A DNA stretch of 64,000 bases from Pedobacter zeae (GCF_014196715.1 NZ_JACIEF010000002.1:1303671-1367670); one strand, 5' to 3'; counted from the first letter of the stretch, positions 1 through 9,004 are shown. Notes: generated from the letters alone by a model not told the origin. Numbers and translations: made by a program.

Positions 1-984
1 ATCCGATCAACCAGGGTACGTTAGCGCTGAATGCGAACTATACCTTAACTTATGTGGGTGCAGATTTAACCATCGATAAGAAAACAGTAACCGTAACGGC
101 GGCAGCGAAAAGCAAAACCTATGGCGATGCTGATCCGGTGCTGACTTATACATTTGCCCCGGCACTGGTAACGGGTGATAGTTTCACCGGTGCATTGACC
201 AGAGCCGTTGGCGAAAACGTAGGTACTTATCCGATCAACCAGGGTACGTTAGCGCTGAATGCGAACTATACCTTAACTTATGTGGGTGCAGATTTAACCA
301 TCGATAAGAAAACAGTAACCGTAACCGCGGCAGTGAAAAGCAAAACTTACGGCGATGCTGATCCGGCGCTGACTTATACTTTTGCCCCGGCACTGGTAGC
401 TGGTGATAGTTTCACCGGTGCATTGACCAGAGCCGTTGGCGAAAACGTAGGTACTTATCCGATCAACCAGGGTACGCTGGCTTTAAACAGCAACTATACC
501 ATAACTTATGTGGGTGCAGATTTAACCATTGGCAAGAAAACGGTAACCGTAACCGCAGCAGCGAAAAGTAAAACTTATGGCGATGCTGATCCGGCGCTGA
601 CTTATACATTTGCCCCGGCATTGGTAACGGGTGATAGTTTCACCGGTGCATTGACCAGAACCGTTGGCGAAAACGTAGGTACTTATCCGATCAACCAGGG
701 TACGCTGGCTTTAAACAGCAACTATACCTTAACTTATGTGGCTGCAGATTTAACCATTGGCAAGAAAACGGTAACCGTAACGGCGGCAGCAAAAAGCAAA
801 ACCTATGGCGATGCTGATCCTGCGCTGACTTATACATTTGCCCCGGCATTGGTAACGGGTGATAGCTTCACCGGCTCACTAACTAGAGCCGCCGGAGAGA
901 ATGCAGGTACTTATGCAATTAATCAAGGTACGGTAAGCGCAGGGACAAATTACAACATAACCTACGTTGGCGCTAATTTAACCA
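1..984 (+). repeat. 228-bp in-frame tandem repeats encoding MBG modules
   Basis: The anchor ATCCGATCAACCAGGGTACG recurs at 1, 229, 457 and 685, with a diverged version at 913. The period is exactly 228 bp (76 codons). The first four units are almost identical in nucleotides, including synonymous positions, which points to recent duplication or gene conversion. The array continues to the left of the window. Confidence 0.95.
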
Positions 985-1745
985 TCAACAAAGCATTGCT
1001 TACTGTTACGGCAAGCAACGCCGTAATGTGCCAGTCTGACGGCTTCCCAACATTTGCGGTAACATACAGCGGCTTTAAAGCCGGCGATACGGAGAACGCA
1101 CTCAGTACGAAACCTTCGGTAAGTACGACTGCAAACAGAAATGTTGCGGGTACTTATGCACTGGTTCCGGCAGGTGGCGTATCAAACAACTACAGTTTTG
1201 TGTATGTAAACGGAACCTTAACGATCAATTCGCTTCCAGCGGTAAGTATCGTAAGCAACAAAGGTACAGACATCAGTAAAGGTGAAACCGCGGCCTTAAC
1301 GGCAAGTGGCGGTACAGGTTATAGCTGGTCAACAGCCGGTGGAATCATCAGCGGACAGAACACGGCAACGCTTACCGTTCGTCCTGCACAAACCACTACT
1401 TATACGGTCCGGGTAACCAATGCAAGCGGATGCAGCAGTATTGGATCGGTTACGATTAATGTAGCAGAGGATTATAAACTTGTTGCAACAAACATTTTAA
1501 CGCCAAATGGTGATGGGGTAAATGATACCTGGATCGTACAGAACATTGATATGTACCCTGTTAACGAAGTGAGGATATTTGACCGTAACGGTAGAGAGAT
1601 GTACAATAAGAAAGGATATGATAATAGCTGGAACGGTACCATTGGCGGAAACGAACTCGCTGAGGGAACTTACTACTACATCATCACTTATGGGCCGGAC
1701 AAACTGGTTCAAAAAGGATTTATCACCATTATCAGAAACCGTTAA
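1..1745 (+). CDS. MBG-repeat surface/secreted protein with gliding-motility (T9SS type B) C-terminal domain, 5' end outside window
   Basis: The reading frame is open from the first base, so this is the 3' part of a longer gene. The visible protein begins with four near-identical 76-residue modules and a fifth divergent one. Each carries the phrases KTYGDADP and GTYPINQG, typical of MBG (mostly beta-strand) domains. A further diverged MBG-like segment with two Cys follows, then an Ig/PKD-like stretch. The last ~90 residues form the gliding-motility-associated C-terminal domain, recognised by NILTPNGDGVNDTW and a terminal GFITIIRNR strand. That domain is the type B signal for secretion through the type IX system. 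The product is therefore probably a large surface-attached or secreted adhesin. The next gene, 14 bp downstream, is a PorP/SprF protein, the usual partner. Ligand and full length cannot be told from this window. Confidence 0.9.
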   Translation, partial: PINQGTLALNANYTLTYVGADLTIDKKTVTVTAAAKSKTYGDADPVLTYTFAPALVTGDSFTGALTRAVGENVGTYPINQGTLALNANYTLTYVGADLTIDKKTVTVTAAVKSKTYGDADPALTYTFAPALVAGDSFTGALTRAVGENVGTYPINQGTLALNSNYTITYVGADLTIGKKTVTVTAAAKSKTYGDADPALTYTFAPALVTGDSFTGALTRTVGENVGTYPINQGTLALNSNYTLTYVAADLTIGKKTVTVTAAAKSKTYGDADPALTYTFAPALVTGDSFTGSLTRAAGENAGTYAINQGTVSAGTNYNITYVGANLTINKALLTVTASNAVMCQSDGFPTFAVTYSGFKAGDTENALSTKPSVSTTANRNVAGTYALVPAGGVSNNYSFVYVNGTLTINSLPAVSIVSNKGTDISKGETAALTASGGTGYSWSTAGGIISGQNTATLTVRPAQTTTYTVRVTNASGCSSIGSVTINVAEDYKLVATNILTPNGDGVNDTWIVQNIDMYPVNEVRIFDRNGREMYNKKGYDNSWNGTIGGNELAEGTYYYIITYGPDKLVQKGFITIIRNR

Positions 1746-1759
1746 CAAAAATTAAAAGG

Positions 1760-2620
1760 ATGAAAACAAAAATATTGATGCTGCTGGCACTTATCGGGGT
1801 TTCGAAAGTACAGGCACAAACGAGTCCATTGTTAAACCAATACTTCAACAATACTTATCTTGCTAATCCGGCCCTGGCCGGGGTGGCAGGGGGGGCAGAT
1901 GTAAACCTTGCTTTTCGCTCGCAGTGGAATAATGTTCCCGGGGCACCCGTTGTGCAGAACCTCACAGCGGTTTACGGATGGGAAAGGGTAGGTGTTGGCC
2001 TGAACATGAACCTTGATAAAGCTGGACTGCAAAGGCAGACCCGTGTCCTTGCCAGTTATGCCTATCACCTTCCGCTTAGCGAAACGGCCAAACTGCACTT
2101 TGGTTTATCGGCGGGTTTTATGAACCAAAGGATAGACATGCAGGATCTAATCGGCAATCCGAACGATGCTCAGGTGGGTGCATATAACACTGATCATAAA
2201 ACTTATTTCGATGGCGATTTTGGGGTTGCACTGACTACGAAAGGTTTTAATGCTGATTTTGCATTGGTCAACCTGAAAAATTATTTTAAAAGGGATAATT
2301 TCAAACTGGTAAATACACCTATGGTTTATGCTGCCGCAGGTTATAAGATTCCGTTTGGCGACAACGTTTTTCAACCCAAAGTAGCCTACCGTTCTTTCTC
2401 GGAAATAGCTGATGTTGTTGACATGGGCGGACAGTTAAGTATAGCCAATCAGCAGGTATTGCTAACCGCTATGTACCATACCAGTAAGGCGGCAAGCTTT
2501 GGTGTTGGACTGCATTACAAAAGGAAGTATGCCATTAATACCTCCTACACCACGCAAACCGGTGCCCTGAGCGGCTATACGGCGGGAAGTTTCGAGATTA
2601 ATCTTGGTATTAACTGGTAA
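1760..2620 (+). CDS. PorP/SprF family type IX secretion system membrane protein
   Basis: This 286-residue protein has a signal peptide ending near VQAQ. It then shows the family's opening, SPLLNQYFNNTYLANPALAG, followed by alternating aromatic/polar strands of an outer-membrane beta-barrel and a terminal aromatic (INW). PorP/SprF proteins sit in the outer membrane. Paralogues encoded next to proteins with the gliding C-terminal domain are thought to anchor or help present those proteins. The gene starts 14 bp after the adhesin stop, so the two are almost certainly cotranscribed. It is best read as the dedicated partner of the upstream adhesin and not as the core PorP. Confidence 0.9.
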   Translation: MKTKILMLLALIGVSKVQAQTSPLLNQYFNNTYLANPALAGVAGGADVNLAFRSQWNNVPGAPVVQNLTAVYGWERVGVGLNMNLDKAGLQRQTRVLASYAYHLPLSETAKLHFGLSAGFMNQRIDMQDLIGNPNDAQVGAYNTDHKTYFDGDFGVALTTKGFNADFALVNLKNYFKRDNFKLVNTPMVYAAAGYKIPFGDNVFQPKVAYRSFSEIADVVDMGGQLSIANQQVLLTAMYHTSKAASFGVGLHYKRKYAINTSYTTQTGALSGYTAGSFEINLGINW

Positions 2621-2643
2621 AAGCGTATGCTCATCACACTGTT

Positions 2644-2673
2644 TTGCAGGCAGTCAATCCGGGCTGCCTGCAA
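2644..2673 (+). terminator. Perfect 10-bp hairpin after the adhesin/PorP operon
   Basis: TTGCAGGCAG (2644-2653) pairs perfectly with CTGCCTGCAA (2664-2673) across a 10-base loop, 24 bp after the PorP/SprF stop. There is no clean T-run behind it, so it may be a weak terminator or an mRNA 3'-end stabiliser. The rest of 2621-2938 holds no clear gene; one 58-codon minus-strand frame is discussed under rejected items. Confidence 0.55.
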
Positions 2674-2938
2674 GATAGCTATTCAAAAAAATTACCATCA
2701 TCCTTAATGATTGCAGTAGAAGTTTATCATCCTGGTAATTCAGGCCATCTTCTAACTGAAGGGTTCTTCCTATTTCAGACCGTTTAGTTCCATAATATGG
2801 GATAAAGTCGAGGTTTCCTGGTTTTTTCAATAACCGGGTTTCTTAACCAAGTTTTAATGACAGGACAAATTCACCTATAGGAATAAAATAATTTTATGGT
2901 TATATTTATTAATGTAATCGATTTAACGTTTTCATTAT

Positions 2939-3715
2939 ATGTCTAACCAAAATGCTTCGCTGTACCAATCTGCTAAAAAGATCTGGCGCACTGTTGTTAA
3001 AGAAGACCCTGGCAGGCCACACGAGCTTGAGCTACAATTTGAACTGCATAAACGTCTTCTGCATCTTTTTCAGCCTGGTACTTACTATTACTATGTATTT
3101 AATATTTTCAAAGCCGAACTCGAGTTCGTTAGTCCCGGTATCATCACTGTGCTGGGCTACACACCGGAAGAAATGAATATCCTTCGGTTGCTCGACATCC
3201 TGCACCCGCAGGATAAGCCCTATTTTCTCGAGTTCGAAAGGCGCATTACGGAGTTTTTTTCCAAACTTCCGTTCGAAAAAATCCCTAAATACAAGATGCA
3301 GTACGACCTCCGTATGAAAGCAAAGGATGGCCGTTACATTAGGCTCCTTCACCAGGCCGTGCAAATCGACTATGACGAAAAGAATTATTACCGTACGTTA
3401 GATATAGATACTGATATTACGCATATAAAACCTGAGGGTACGCCCTGCTTTTCGATTATTGGATTGGATGGCGAACCTTCCTATTTTAACATTAATACCG
3501 GGGTTGATCTTAGCCCATCGGCAGATCCTTTCACCCCAAAGGAACGCGAGGTACTGAAACTGGTGATATCATGTTGTAGCAGCAAGGAAATTGCAGAGGC
3601 TTTGTTCATCAGTCTGCATACCGTTAATGCACACAGAAAAAACATCCTTCGCAAAGCGCAGGCCCGTACACCACAGGAACTGATCAGGAAAGCTTTCGAG
3701 GCAGGCTGGGTATGA
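2939..3715 (+). CDS. PAS-domain LuxR-type response transcription factor
   Basis: This 258-residue protein has no signal peptide. Residues ~55-165 look like a PAS fold: FVSPGIITVLGYTPEEMN, then a PAC-like region with MKAKDGRYIRLLHQAV. The C-terminus (~195-258) is a LuxR-type helix-turn-helix: FTPKEREVLKLV, SSKEIAEALFISLHTVNAHR, then KNILRK. There is no receiver domain. The protein is probably a one-component transcription factor whose PAS domain senses a small molecule, redox state or a protein partner. It is transcribed alone, with a short intergenic hairpin behind it. The target genes are unknown; the flanking secreted proteins are candidates by position only. Confidence 0.85.
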   Translation: MSNQNASLYQSAKKIWRTVVKEDPGRPHELELQFELHKRLLHLFQPGTYYYYVFNIFKAELEFVSPGIITVLGYTPEEMNILRLLDILHPQDKPYFLEFERRITEFFSKLPFEKIPKYKMQYDLRMKAKDGRYIRLLHQAVQIDYDEKNYYRTLDIDTDITHIKPEGTPCFSIIGLDGEPSYFNINTGVDLSPSADPFTPKEREVLKLVISCCSSKEIAEALFISLHTVNAHRKNILRKAQARTPQELIRKAFEAGWV

Positions 3716-3722
3716 GTACATA

Positions 3723-3742
3723 AATAGCTAGTGCTAGCTATT
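3723..3742. other. Compact 9-bp inverted repeat between regulator and secreted protein
   Basis: AATAGCTAG (3723-3731) and CTAGCTATT (3734-3742) are perfect inverted copies separated by 2 bp, just after the LuxR-type gene and 56 bp before the next start. The tight two-base spacer is poor for an RNA hairpin but suits a dimeric protein-binding site, so it could be an operator. Termination is the other option. Confidence 0.35.
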
Positions 3743-3798
3743 GTTACTGTTTTGACAAATTCTGAAGTTTATAAGATCAAACCAATCAAGTTATTGTC

Positions 3799-4737
3799 AT
3801 GAAAAAAAATTGCTTCTTTTTATTGTTACTTTTAAGTTTTGGCGGGGTTTTGGCCCAAAACAGAGGCTACAACAAGACTGAATGGAGTGTGGCTAAACCA
3901 GCACCTTGTTTTCCCAATCTTTATGTATCATACAAATCTATTGGTTACGAACCTTCGGTAAGCTCGTATGGATATAATTGGCGCATTGAAAATCGTTCAG
4001 ATAAACGCGTTACCTTTACTTTTGGCCCATGGATCGTTGCTGCTGACGGGAAGACAAAGGAAAAGATGAGCGGTGGGCTGTTTGTACTCGATCCCGGACA
4101 ATTGTATACCCATACGCCCGGATATAACAAAGTAGTACCACAGGGAAGTGCTATGGAATTCTTTATAACGGCCTATAGTGATGTAAAAGGAGGGCCTTCT
4201 TATAACTGTGTAAACGGAACAAAATACTGTGTATCGAACTGTATTGGCACTGGTTCAGCACCCAGGACTGGCCCTAATTCAGCTTCAAGGCTGGAATCCG
4301 GTACGTCTGTTGCAGCGGCCGGTGGGCAAGTTTCAGGATCTGGTACTGCCCAGAGAGCCGGGACACCTGCGGTTAAACCGAATACTGCCGAAATTACCCT
4401 TCAGGCCACGCGAGGTACCTACAGTGTCAGGGCTTTAATAGATAATGTACAATGCCCTGGCAGTATTCGTGTCGGACTGGATCCTGATGCCAGTGACGGA
4501 AAAAAATTAACAATCTATGCCATGCCTAAGGCTGAAAGTGGTACCTTTACCTCTGATGATGCAGGCGGATCCTGCGCTCTTCATGCTATCTTGTATTGGT
4601 TCGAGAATGGAAAATACCGTTATACCTCGCCTAACCTGACCCTGACCAAAACCGGCCTCAATAGCTTTACCTTTACAGGGTCATTGGCAAACGGGGAAAG
4701 GATCAGCGGATCTGGAAATTATACGCTGGCACAGTAA
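3799..4737 (+). CDS. Secreted protein of unknown function, two domains joined by a Ser/Gly/Ala-rich linker
   Basis: I do not recognise this 312-residue protein. A clear signal peptide ends at GGVLAQ. Residues ~25-150 form a first domain with paired cysteines (YNCVNGTKYCVSNC) and a beta-rich character. Residues ~155-195 are a low-complexity Ser/Gly/Ala/Thr linker. Residues ~197-312 form a second beta-rich domain with two Cys (VQCPGS and GSCALH) that could be disulfide-bonded. This suggests a periplasmic or extracellular protein, possibly a binding protein. It stands alone between a LuxR-type regulator and the chromate operon, with no obvious functional link to either. Confidence 0.7.
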   Translation: MKKNCFFLLLLLSFGGVLAQNRGYNKTEWSVAKPAPCFPNLYVSYKSIGYEPSVSSYGYNWRIENRSDKRVTFTFGPWIVAADGKTKEKMSGGLFVLDPGQLYTHTPGYNKVVPQGSAMEFFITAYSDVKGGPSYNCVNGTKYCVSNCIGTGSAPRTGPNSASRLESGTSVAAAGGQVSGSGTAQRAGTPAVKPNTAEITLQATRGTYSVRALIDNVQCPGSIRVGLDPDASDGKKLTIYAMPKAESGTFTSDDAGGSCALHAILYWFENGKYRYTSPNLTLTKTGLNSFTFTGSLANGERISGSGNYTLAQ

Positions 4738-4976
4738 CTTCCCATATTTTCACTTTATTATGGTCAATGGCTTCTTTTTTACTGACTTTTTGAAACTGTT
4801 TGTAAAGTAATTTCTTATACTTTTAATTCTGCTTCAATGCTATCAAATAATTTGTTTTCCTGCGGTTAACCAGGCACCTGTATGGAGGTACTTTTTTTAC
4901 CGGGCAATAAAAATTGATTCATACCGGGAAAACAAATTTGATTGCTAATTTTACCCGCAATAACAGTTGAACCCAG

Positions 4977-5834
4977 ATGAAATGGATTACCCGCGAACGC
5001 CCAAAAATTGACCGGATTGCCTGTCCGTGGCTGATTTTGCGTTTTATTGATCCCGATGCCGAAATTATCTACGTGCCTTACGCTGAGGTGCTGGAAAAAG
5101 CCGCTGAGCTTAATGCCACACCATTTGATCTGCCCGGGGTAGAGTACTCTCATTACGATGACCGTTGCACCTTTGATTATTTCATCAAAAAACATGGCCT
5201 TAAAGATGAAGCCTTGGACAGGATAGCCGCTATTGTTCGTGGGGCGGATACTGACCGCCACGACTTTGCTCCGCAGGCAGCAGGGCTTGAAGCGATATTT
5301 TCCGGGCTTTCCCACCAGCTATTGGACGACCAGGAATTGCTGAGTTTTGGTTTAACTATCTATGATGGACTTTATATATGGGCACAAAAGTTATATCATT
5401 TAAAACATAGCCAGGCAGGGCCGGTGGAGCAATTGTTGTTACAGGTATACCAGCAATACCTCAAAACTGAGAAAGGTAAGAAAGCACCCGTTTGGGCAAA
5501 AGCCCTTAAAGATATGATCCAGGATCAGCTGGATACCAACATGACACTAAGTTTGCAACAGGCCTCAGAGGAACTGGAAATTAACCCAACCTATTTATCG
5601 AGGGAATTCTCCAAATATTTTGATAACATGTCTTTTGGTGAATACATGCGAAAGCTCCGGATAGACAGGGCCATTGAACTGATGAAAGATGATAACTATT
5701 CATTAACCGATATCGCTTACCTTACCGGCTTTTCAGATCAGAGCCATTTTAACCGGACGTTCAAAAAACAGACGGGACATAACCCGCTGAGCTATCGAAA
5801 AAATATCCTGCCAGGTAAAAAAGATACAAATTAG
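4977..5834 (+). CDS. ChrB-like chromate-sensing domain fused to an AraC-type DNA-binding domain
   Basis: This 285-residue protein joins two families. Residues ~1-140 match the ChrB C-terminal domain: MKWITRERPKIDRIACPWLI, DLPGVEYSHYDDRCTFDYFI, IVRGADTDRHD. In chromate-resistance operons that domain is linked to chromate sensing. Residues ~180-280 are an AraC-type double helix-turn-helix: LSLQQASEELEINPTYLSRE, then LTDIAYLTGFSDQSHFNRTF. Classical ChrB regulators carry a different, N-terminal DNA-binding part, so here an AraC module replaces it at the C-terminus. The gene heads an operon with an outer-membrane-like protein and chrA, so it is most likely the chromate-responsive activator or repressor. 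The domain calls are strong; the ligand is inferred. Confidence 0.88.
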   Translation: MKWITRERPKIDRIACPWLILRFIDPDAEIIYVPYAEVLEKAAELNATPFDLPGVEYSHYDDRCTFDYFIKKHGLKDEALDRIAAIVRGADTDRHDFAPQAAGLEAIFSGLSHQLLDDQELLSFGLTIYDGLYIWAQKLYHLKHSQAGPVEQLLLQVYQQYLKTEKGKKAPVWAKALKDMIQDQLDTNMTLSLQQASEELEINPTYLSREFSKYFDNMSFGEYMRKLRIDRAIELMKDDNYSLTDIAYLTGFSDQSHFNRTFKKQTGHNPLSYRKNILPGKKDTN

Positions 5835-5881
5835 TCAAGTACGTTCTATTTTATGGAGGCAATAGGGCTTAACCTTGCCTT

Positions 5882-6394
5882 ATGAATTTATTTAGAACGC
5901 TAATCATTTTTTTTACCTCCATGCCGGCGGTAATTTTTGCGCAAAATGCTGCACCTGCAACAACCTATCCAAAGATTACCGGCTATGTCGGCATCCTGCA
6001 CCCTATAGCCACTTTCAGCCGTACCGGTACAGATATGAACTTTGATCACCATTATGTAGTGGGTATGCCAACCGGTATAAATATCTGGAAAAGTGCAAAA
6101 ATTGGCTTTTCAGCAGAATTTGTTCCTACTGTCAGGGTAGAAAACGGGATCAGTAAAATGTCGAACTTTACGTTCCATCCGGGAGTATTGGTGGCTTTGG
6201 GTAAAGGCTGGACTTTTGCGGGCCGCGCCGCTTTTGAAACTTCGGGCAGATATGGTTTAACCCCCGTGCTGAATAAAACGGTCATCAAAGGCAAATCAGC
6301 CAGTATGTTTGCAGCTTTGCCTTTACCGGTAAGGTTTGGTAACGACCGTCCGGCTACGTTTACTGTTGGTTTTCAGTTTGGTATAGCGTTCTGA
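5882..6394 (+). CDS. Small outer-membrane-like protein of the chromate operon
   Basis: This 170-residue protein has a signal peptide ending near VIFAQ. It continues as short alternating strands with many Gly and aromatic residues and ends in FGIAF, a terminal aromatic typical of outer-membrane beta-barrels. It lies 47 bp after the ChrB/AraC gene and its stop is one base before the chrA start, so it is translated in the same operon. A role in moving chromate or another oxyanion through the outer membrane is a guess from position. No enzyme motif is visible. Confidence 0.75.
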   Translation: MNLFRTLIIFFTSMPAVIFAQNAAPATTYPKITGYVGILHPIATFSRTGTDMNFDHHYVVGMPTGINIWKSAKIGFSAEFVPTVRVENGISKMSNFTFHPGVLVALGKGWTFAGRAAFETSGRYGLTPVLNKTVIKGKSASMFAALPLPVRFGNDRPATFTVGFQFGIAF

Positions 6395-6395
6395 C

Positions 6396-7565
6396 ATGAT
6401 GGGAAGCCAGAAATATACCTTAAAAGAAATTGCCCTCTATTTTCTGAAATTGGGAACCTGGGGATTTGGCGGTCCGGTAGCGCTGGTGGGTTACATGCAC
6501 CGCGATTTGGTTGAACAAAAACAATGGCTTACCGAAGAAGAGTATAAAGAAGGATTGGCATTGGCACAGCTGGCACCTGGCCCCTTGGCAGCACAATTGG
6601 GAATCTACATTGGATTCGTCCATTACGGGCTACTTGGGGCAACACTTACGGGCCTGGCATTTGTGCTCCCGTCTTTTATTATGGTGGTGATATTGGGTAT
6701 GATTTATCAAGTCTACGGCGGAATGAGCTGGATGCGTGATGTGTTTTATGGGGTGGGGGCAGCAGTTATCGGTATCATAGCGATCAGTGCCTATAAATTA
6801 ACCATCAAATCGGTTGGTAAATTAAACCTCCAATCGCTAAAAGTCAACTGGCTTTTGTGGATATTTTATGTTATGGCCATTGCGGTTACCGTAATCACCC
6901 AACAGGAACAGATTTTGATTTTTATCGGGTGCGGACTTATTTACATGCTGGTTAAATCGCCTCCCAGGTGGATTAAAGCGCCTGGTATAAGCCCTTTGTT
7001 TTTATTTGCGGAAACCGGTTTTTGGGATTACTCAAAAACAACACTTGTGCAGATTGGTCTTTTCTTTTTAAAAGCCGGCACATTTGTATTTGGCAGTGGG
7101 TTGGCTATTGTTCCGTTCTTGCATGCCGGGGTTGTTAACGATTATCATTGGTTAACAGAAAATGAGTTTGTAGATGCCGTTGCGGTGGCCATGATCACCC
7201 CGGGGCCGGTAGTGATTACGGTTGGCTTTATCGGTTACCTGGTTAATGGTTTTTTAGGGGCATCTGTAGCTGCATTGGCAACATTTACGCCTTGTTTTCT
7301 TTTCACGGTAGTGCTTGCCCCATTTTTTAAAAAGATAGCGAAGAATGCAAGTATTAAAGCCTTTGTTGATGGGATTACGGCTGCGGTTATCGGTGCGCTG
7401 GTTGGATCGGTTATCGTGATTGCAGGCAAATCGATCATAGACATCCCCACCGCAGTTATTGCCTTAGCCAGTGGTTGCTCCCTTATTTACATCAGGAAAC
7501 TACAGGAACCGCAACTGATTGCTGTGGCTGCTGTTTTAGGAGTGGTGATTAAAATGTTGATTTAA
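6396..7565 (+). CDS. chrA: Chromate efflux transporter ChrA (two-domain form)
   Basis: This 389-residue membrane protein has the long-chain CHR architecture, two homologous halves. The first half has GTWGFGGPVALVGYMH and LAPGPLAAQLGIYIG. The second has GTFVFGSGLAIVPFLHAG and ITPGPVVITVGFIGYL. Each half repeats the sequence WLTEEEY or WLTENEF followed by a PGP motif. ChrA proteins export chromate from the cytoplasm using the proton motive force. The ATG at 6396 is one base after the preceding stop; a second ATG at 6399 could also serve. It is preceded by a ChrB-domain regulator, which supports the assignment. Confidence 0.93.
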   Translation: MMGSQKYTLKEIALYFLKLGTWGFGGPVALVGYMHRDLVEQKQWLTEEEYKEGLALAQLAPGPLAAQLGIYIGFVHYGLLGATLTGLAFVLPSFIMVVILGMIYQVYGGMSWMRDVFYGVGAAVIGIIAISAYKLTIKSVGKLNLQSLKVNWLLWIFYVMAIAVTVITQQEQILIFIGCGLIYMLVKSPPRWIKAPGISPLFLFAETGFWDYSKTTLVQIGLFFLKAGTFVFGSGLAIVPFLHAGVVNDYHWLTENEFVDAVAVAMITPGPVVITVGFIGYLVNGFLGASVAALATFTPCFLFTVVLAPFFKKIAKNASIKAFVDGITAAVIGALVGSVIVIAGKSIIDIPTAVIALASGCSLIYIRKLQEPQLIAVAAVLGVVIKMLI

Positions 7566-7782
7566 GTTTCAGTTTTATCATGATGAAATAGCTCCTTTTT
7601 ATTTCTGGCAGGCTTTCTTTATTCAAGCAGTCGCAGCTTTGTAGCCTTGCCAATCAGCATAGCTCTGTTTTTTATCTCCCTGCTCCAAACGATAAAGTTT
7701 GGCGGTAACTTTGAATTAATCTATTTTATTTGCTCAAAATAAGTATATTTAGTCTTAATTTCTGATCTTACCAATCATCGTT

Positions 7783-8661
7783 ATGAAGGATATTCCATGG
7801 GTTTCGATTAAGCGTCTGCCGGTTAATAAAGTTTCTGGTTTTATCGCTTCGCCTTCATCCGACCTGCTGTCGGTAGAAGAGCCGCTCGAAATTAGAATCG
7901 TGTATGGACCTGAAGGGATCCGCACAGAAAAGAATATTTCCATCACCATGCGCACACCTGGAAACGACCTGGAACTTGCTCTTGGTTTTTTGTTTACAGA
8001 AGGCATAATTTCTTCACATGCAGCGGTTAAAGCAATTGCCCACGTACCTATAACCTGCGAACTGCAAAAAGAAAATGTTGTTCGTGTAGAATTGACAGAA
8101 GGCTTTATGCCCAATCTTTCACAGTCTGACAGAAATTTTTATACCACCTCGAGCTGCGGGGTTTGCGGCAAAGGCTCCATACAATCCATCAGAACAGTTA
8201 GTGCCTACACAAATTTGGCCCGTCAACAGCAAATACGTTTATCTGCAGGGGTATTTTATAGTTTACCAGAGCAATTAAGACTGGCCCAAAGCAATTTTGA
8301 GGCAACCGGCGGAATCCATGCTTCGGCGCTCTTTACACTGGAAGGAGAATTGGTATTACTCTGTGAAGACGTTGGGCGGCACAATGCATTAGACAAGTTA
8401 ATCGGTACTGCCCTGGGTAAAAATATGCTTCCCTTAAGTGCCTATATTTTGCTTTTGAGCGGAAGAGCCAGTTTCGAACTCATTCAGAAAGCGGCCATGG
8501 CCGGCATTTCGATCGTTGCTGCAATAGGTGCTCCATCTACCCTTGCTGTTGAACTGGCCAATGAATTTGGCATCACACTGCTGGGTTTTCTTAAAAAAGA
8601 CAGATTTAATATATATAGCCATCAAGATCAGCTATTAATCCCTGCATTACATGAAAATTAG
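7783..8661 (+). CDS. fdhD: Formate dehydrogenase accessory sulfurtransferase FdhD
   Basis: This 292-residue protein carries the FdhD signature TTSSCGVCGKGSI, with the two cysteines at about 125 and 128. These correspond to the Cys pair that carries sulfur from IscS to the Mo-bis-MGD cofactor. Other family blocks seen are MRTPGNDLELALGFLFTEGI, GGIHASALF, CEDVGRHNALDKLIG and LLSGRASFELIQKA. It acts in the cytoplasm to sulfurate the molybdenum cofactor before insertion into formate-dehydrogenase-like enzymes. The next two genes overlap it by 11 bp and follow by 3 bp. The second of them is an FdhF/YdeP-type molybdoenzyme, its expected client. Confidence 0.95.
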   Translation: MKDIPWVSIKRLPVNKVSGFIASPSSDLLSVEEPLEIRIVYGPEGIRTEKNISITMRTPGNDLELALGFLFTEGIISSHAAVKAIAHVPITCELQKENVVRVELTEGFMPNLSQSDRNFYTTSSCGVCGKGSIQSIRTVSAYTNLARQQQIRLSAGVFYSLPEQLRLAQSNFEATGGIHASALFTLEGELVLLCEDVGRHNALDKLIGTALGKNMLPLSAYILLLSGRASFELIQKAAMAGISIVAAIGAPSTLAVELANEFGITLLGFLKKDRFNIYSHQDQLLIPALHEN

Positions 8662-9001
8662 AATAAAAGGCAATTCATTACGATATAGACTGACTAAATC
8701 CGAAGTCGAAAAATTAGGTGCAGATGGCTTTCTCTCCGAAAGCTCGCATTTTCTGAGCAATACGTTGGAGTACGCCATAACAACCACGGCCGACAGTAAC
8801 CTCCGTGCCGATTTTATGGATAACCGTATGGTGTTGTACATGCCCGAGAAAATGGTACAGGAACTGGTTCATACAGATCGGGTAGGATTTAGCGGACTTG
8901 CCGGGTCTGTCAGTTTATTGGTAGAAAAAGACTTTACCTGTTTGGATAATGTAGAAGAGGATCAAAGCGACAATTACCCTAATCCCCTTTTAAATAGTTA
9001 A
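8651..9001 (+). CDS. Small conserved-looking protein between fdhD and the molybdoenzyme (possibly DUF7009)
   Basis: This is a 116-residue cytoplasmic protein without signal peptide or membrane segment. It starts MKIRIKGNSLRYRLTKSEVE and contains a Gly-Asp-rich middle and an acidic C-terminal tail. Its start lies 11 bp inside fdhD and its stop is 3 bp before the next start, so it is translationally coupled on both sides. From memory, small proteins of this kind occur beside fdhD in Bacteroidota and are named DUF7009; I cannot check this here. A chaperone or maturation factor for the molybdoenzyme is a reasonable guess from position only. Confidence 0.8.
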   Translation: MKIRIKGNSLRYRLTKSEVEKLGADGFLSESSHFLSNTLEYAITTTADSNLRADFMDNRMVLYMPEKMVQELVHTDRVGFSGLAGSVSLLVEKDFTCLDNVEEDQSDNYPNPLLNS

Positions 9002-9004
9002 GGT

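Noticed and set aside
2654..2830. 58-codon minus-strand frame with a TTG start and protein-like composition (SEIGRTLQLEDGLNYQDD)
   Set aside because: The start is TTG with no ribosome-binding-like sequence, the stop lies inside the 2644-2673 hairpin, and a frame of this length is expected by chance in several gaps of this window.
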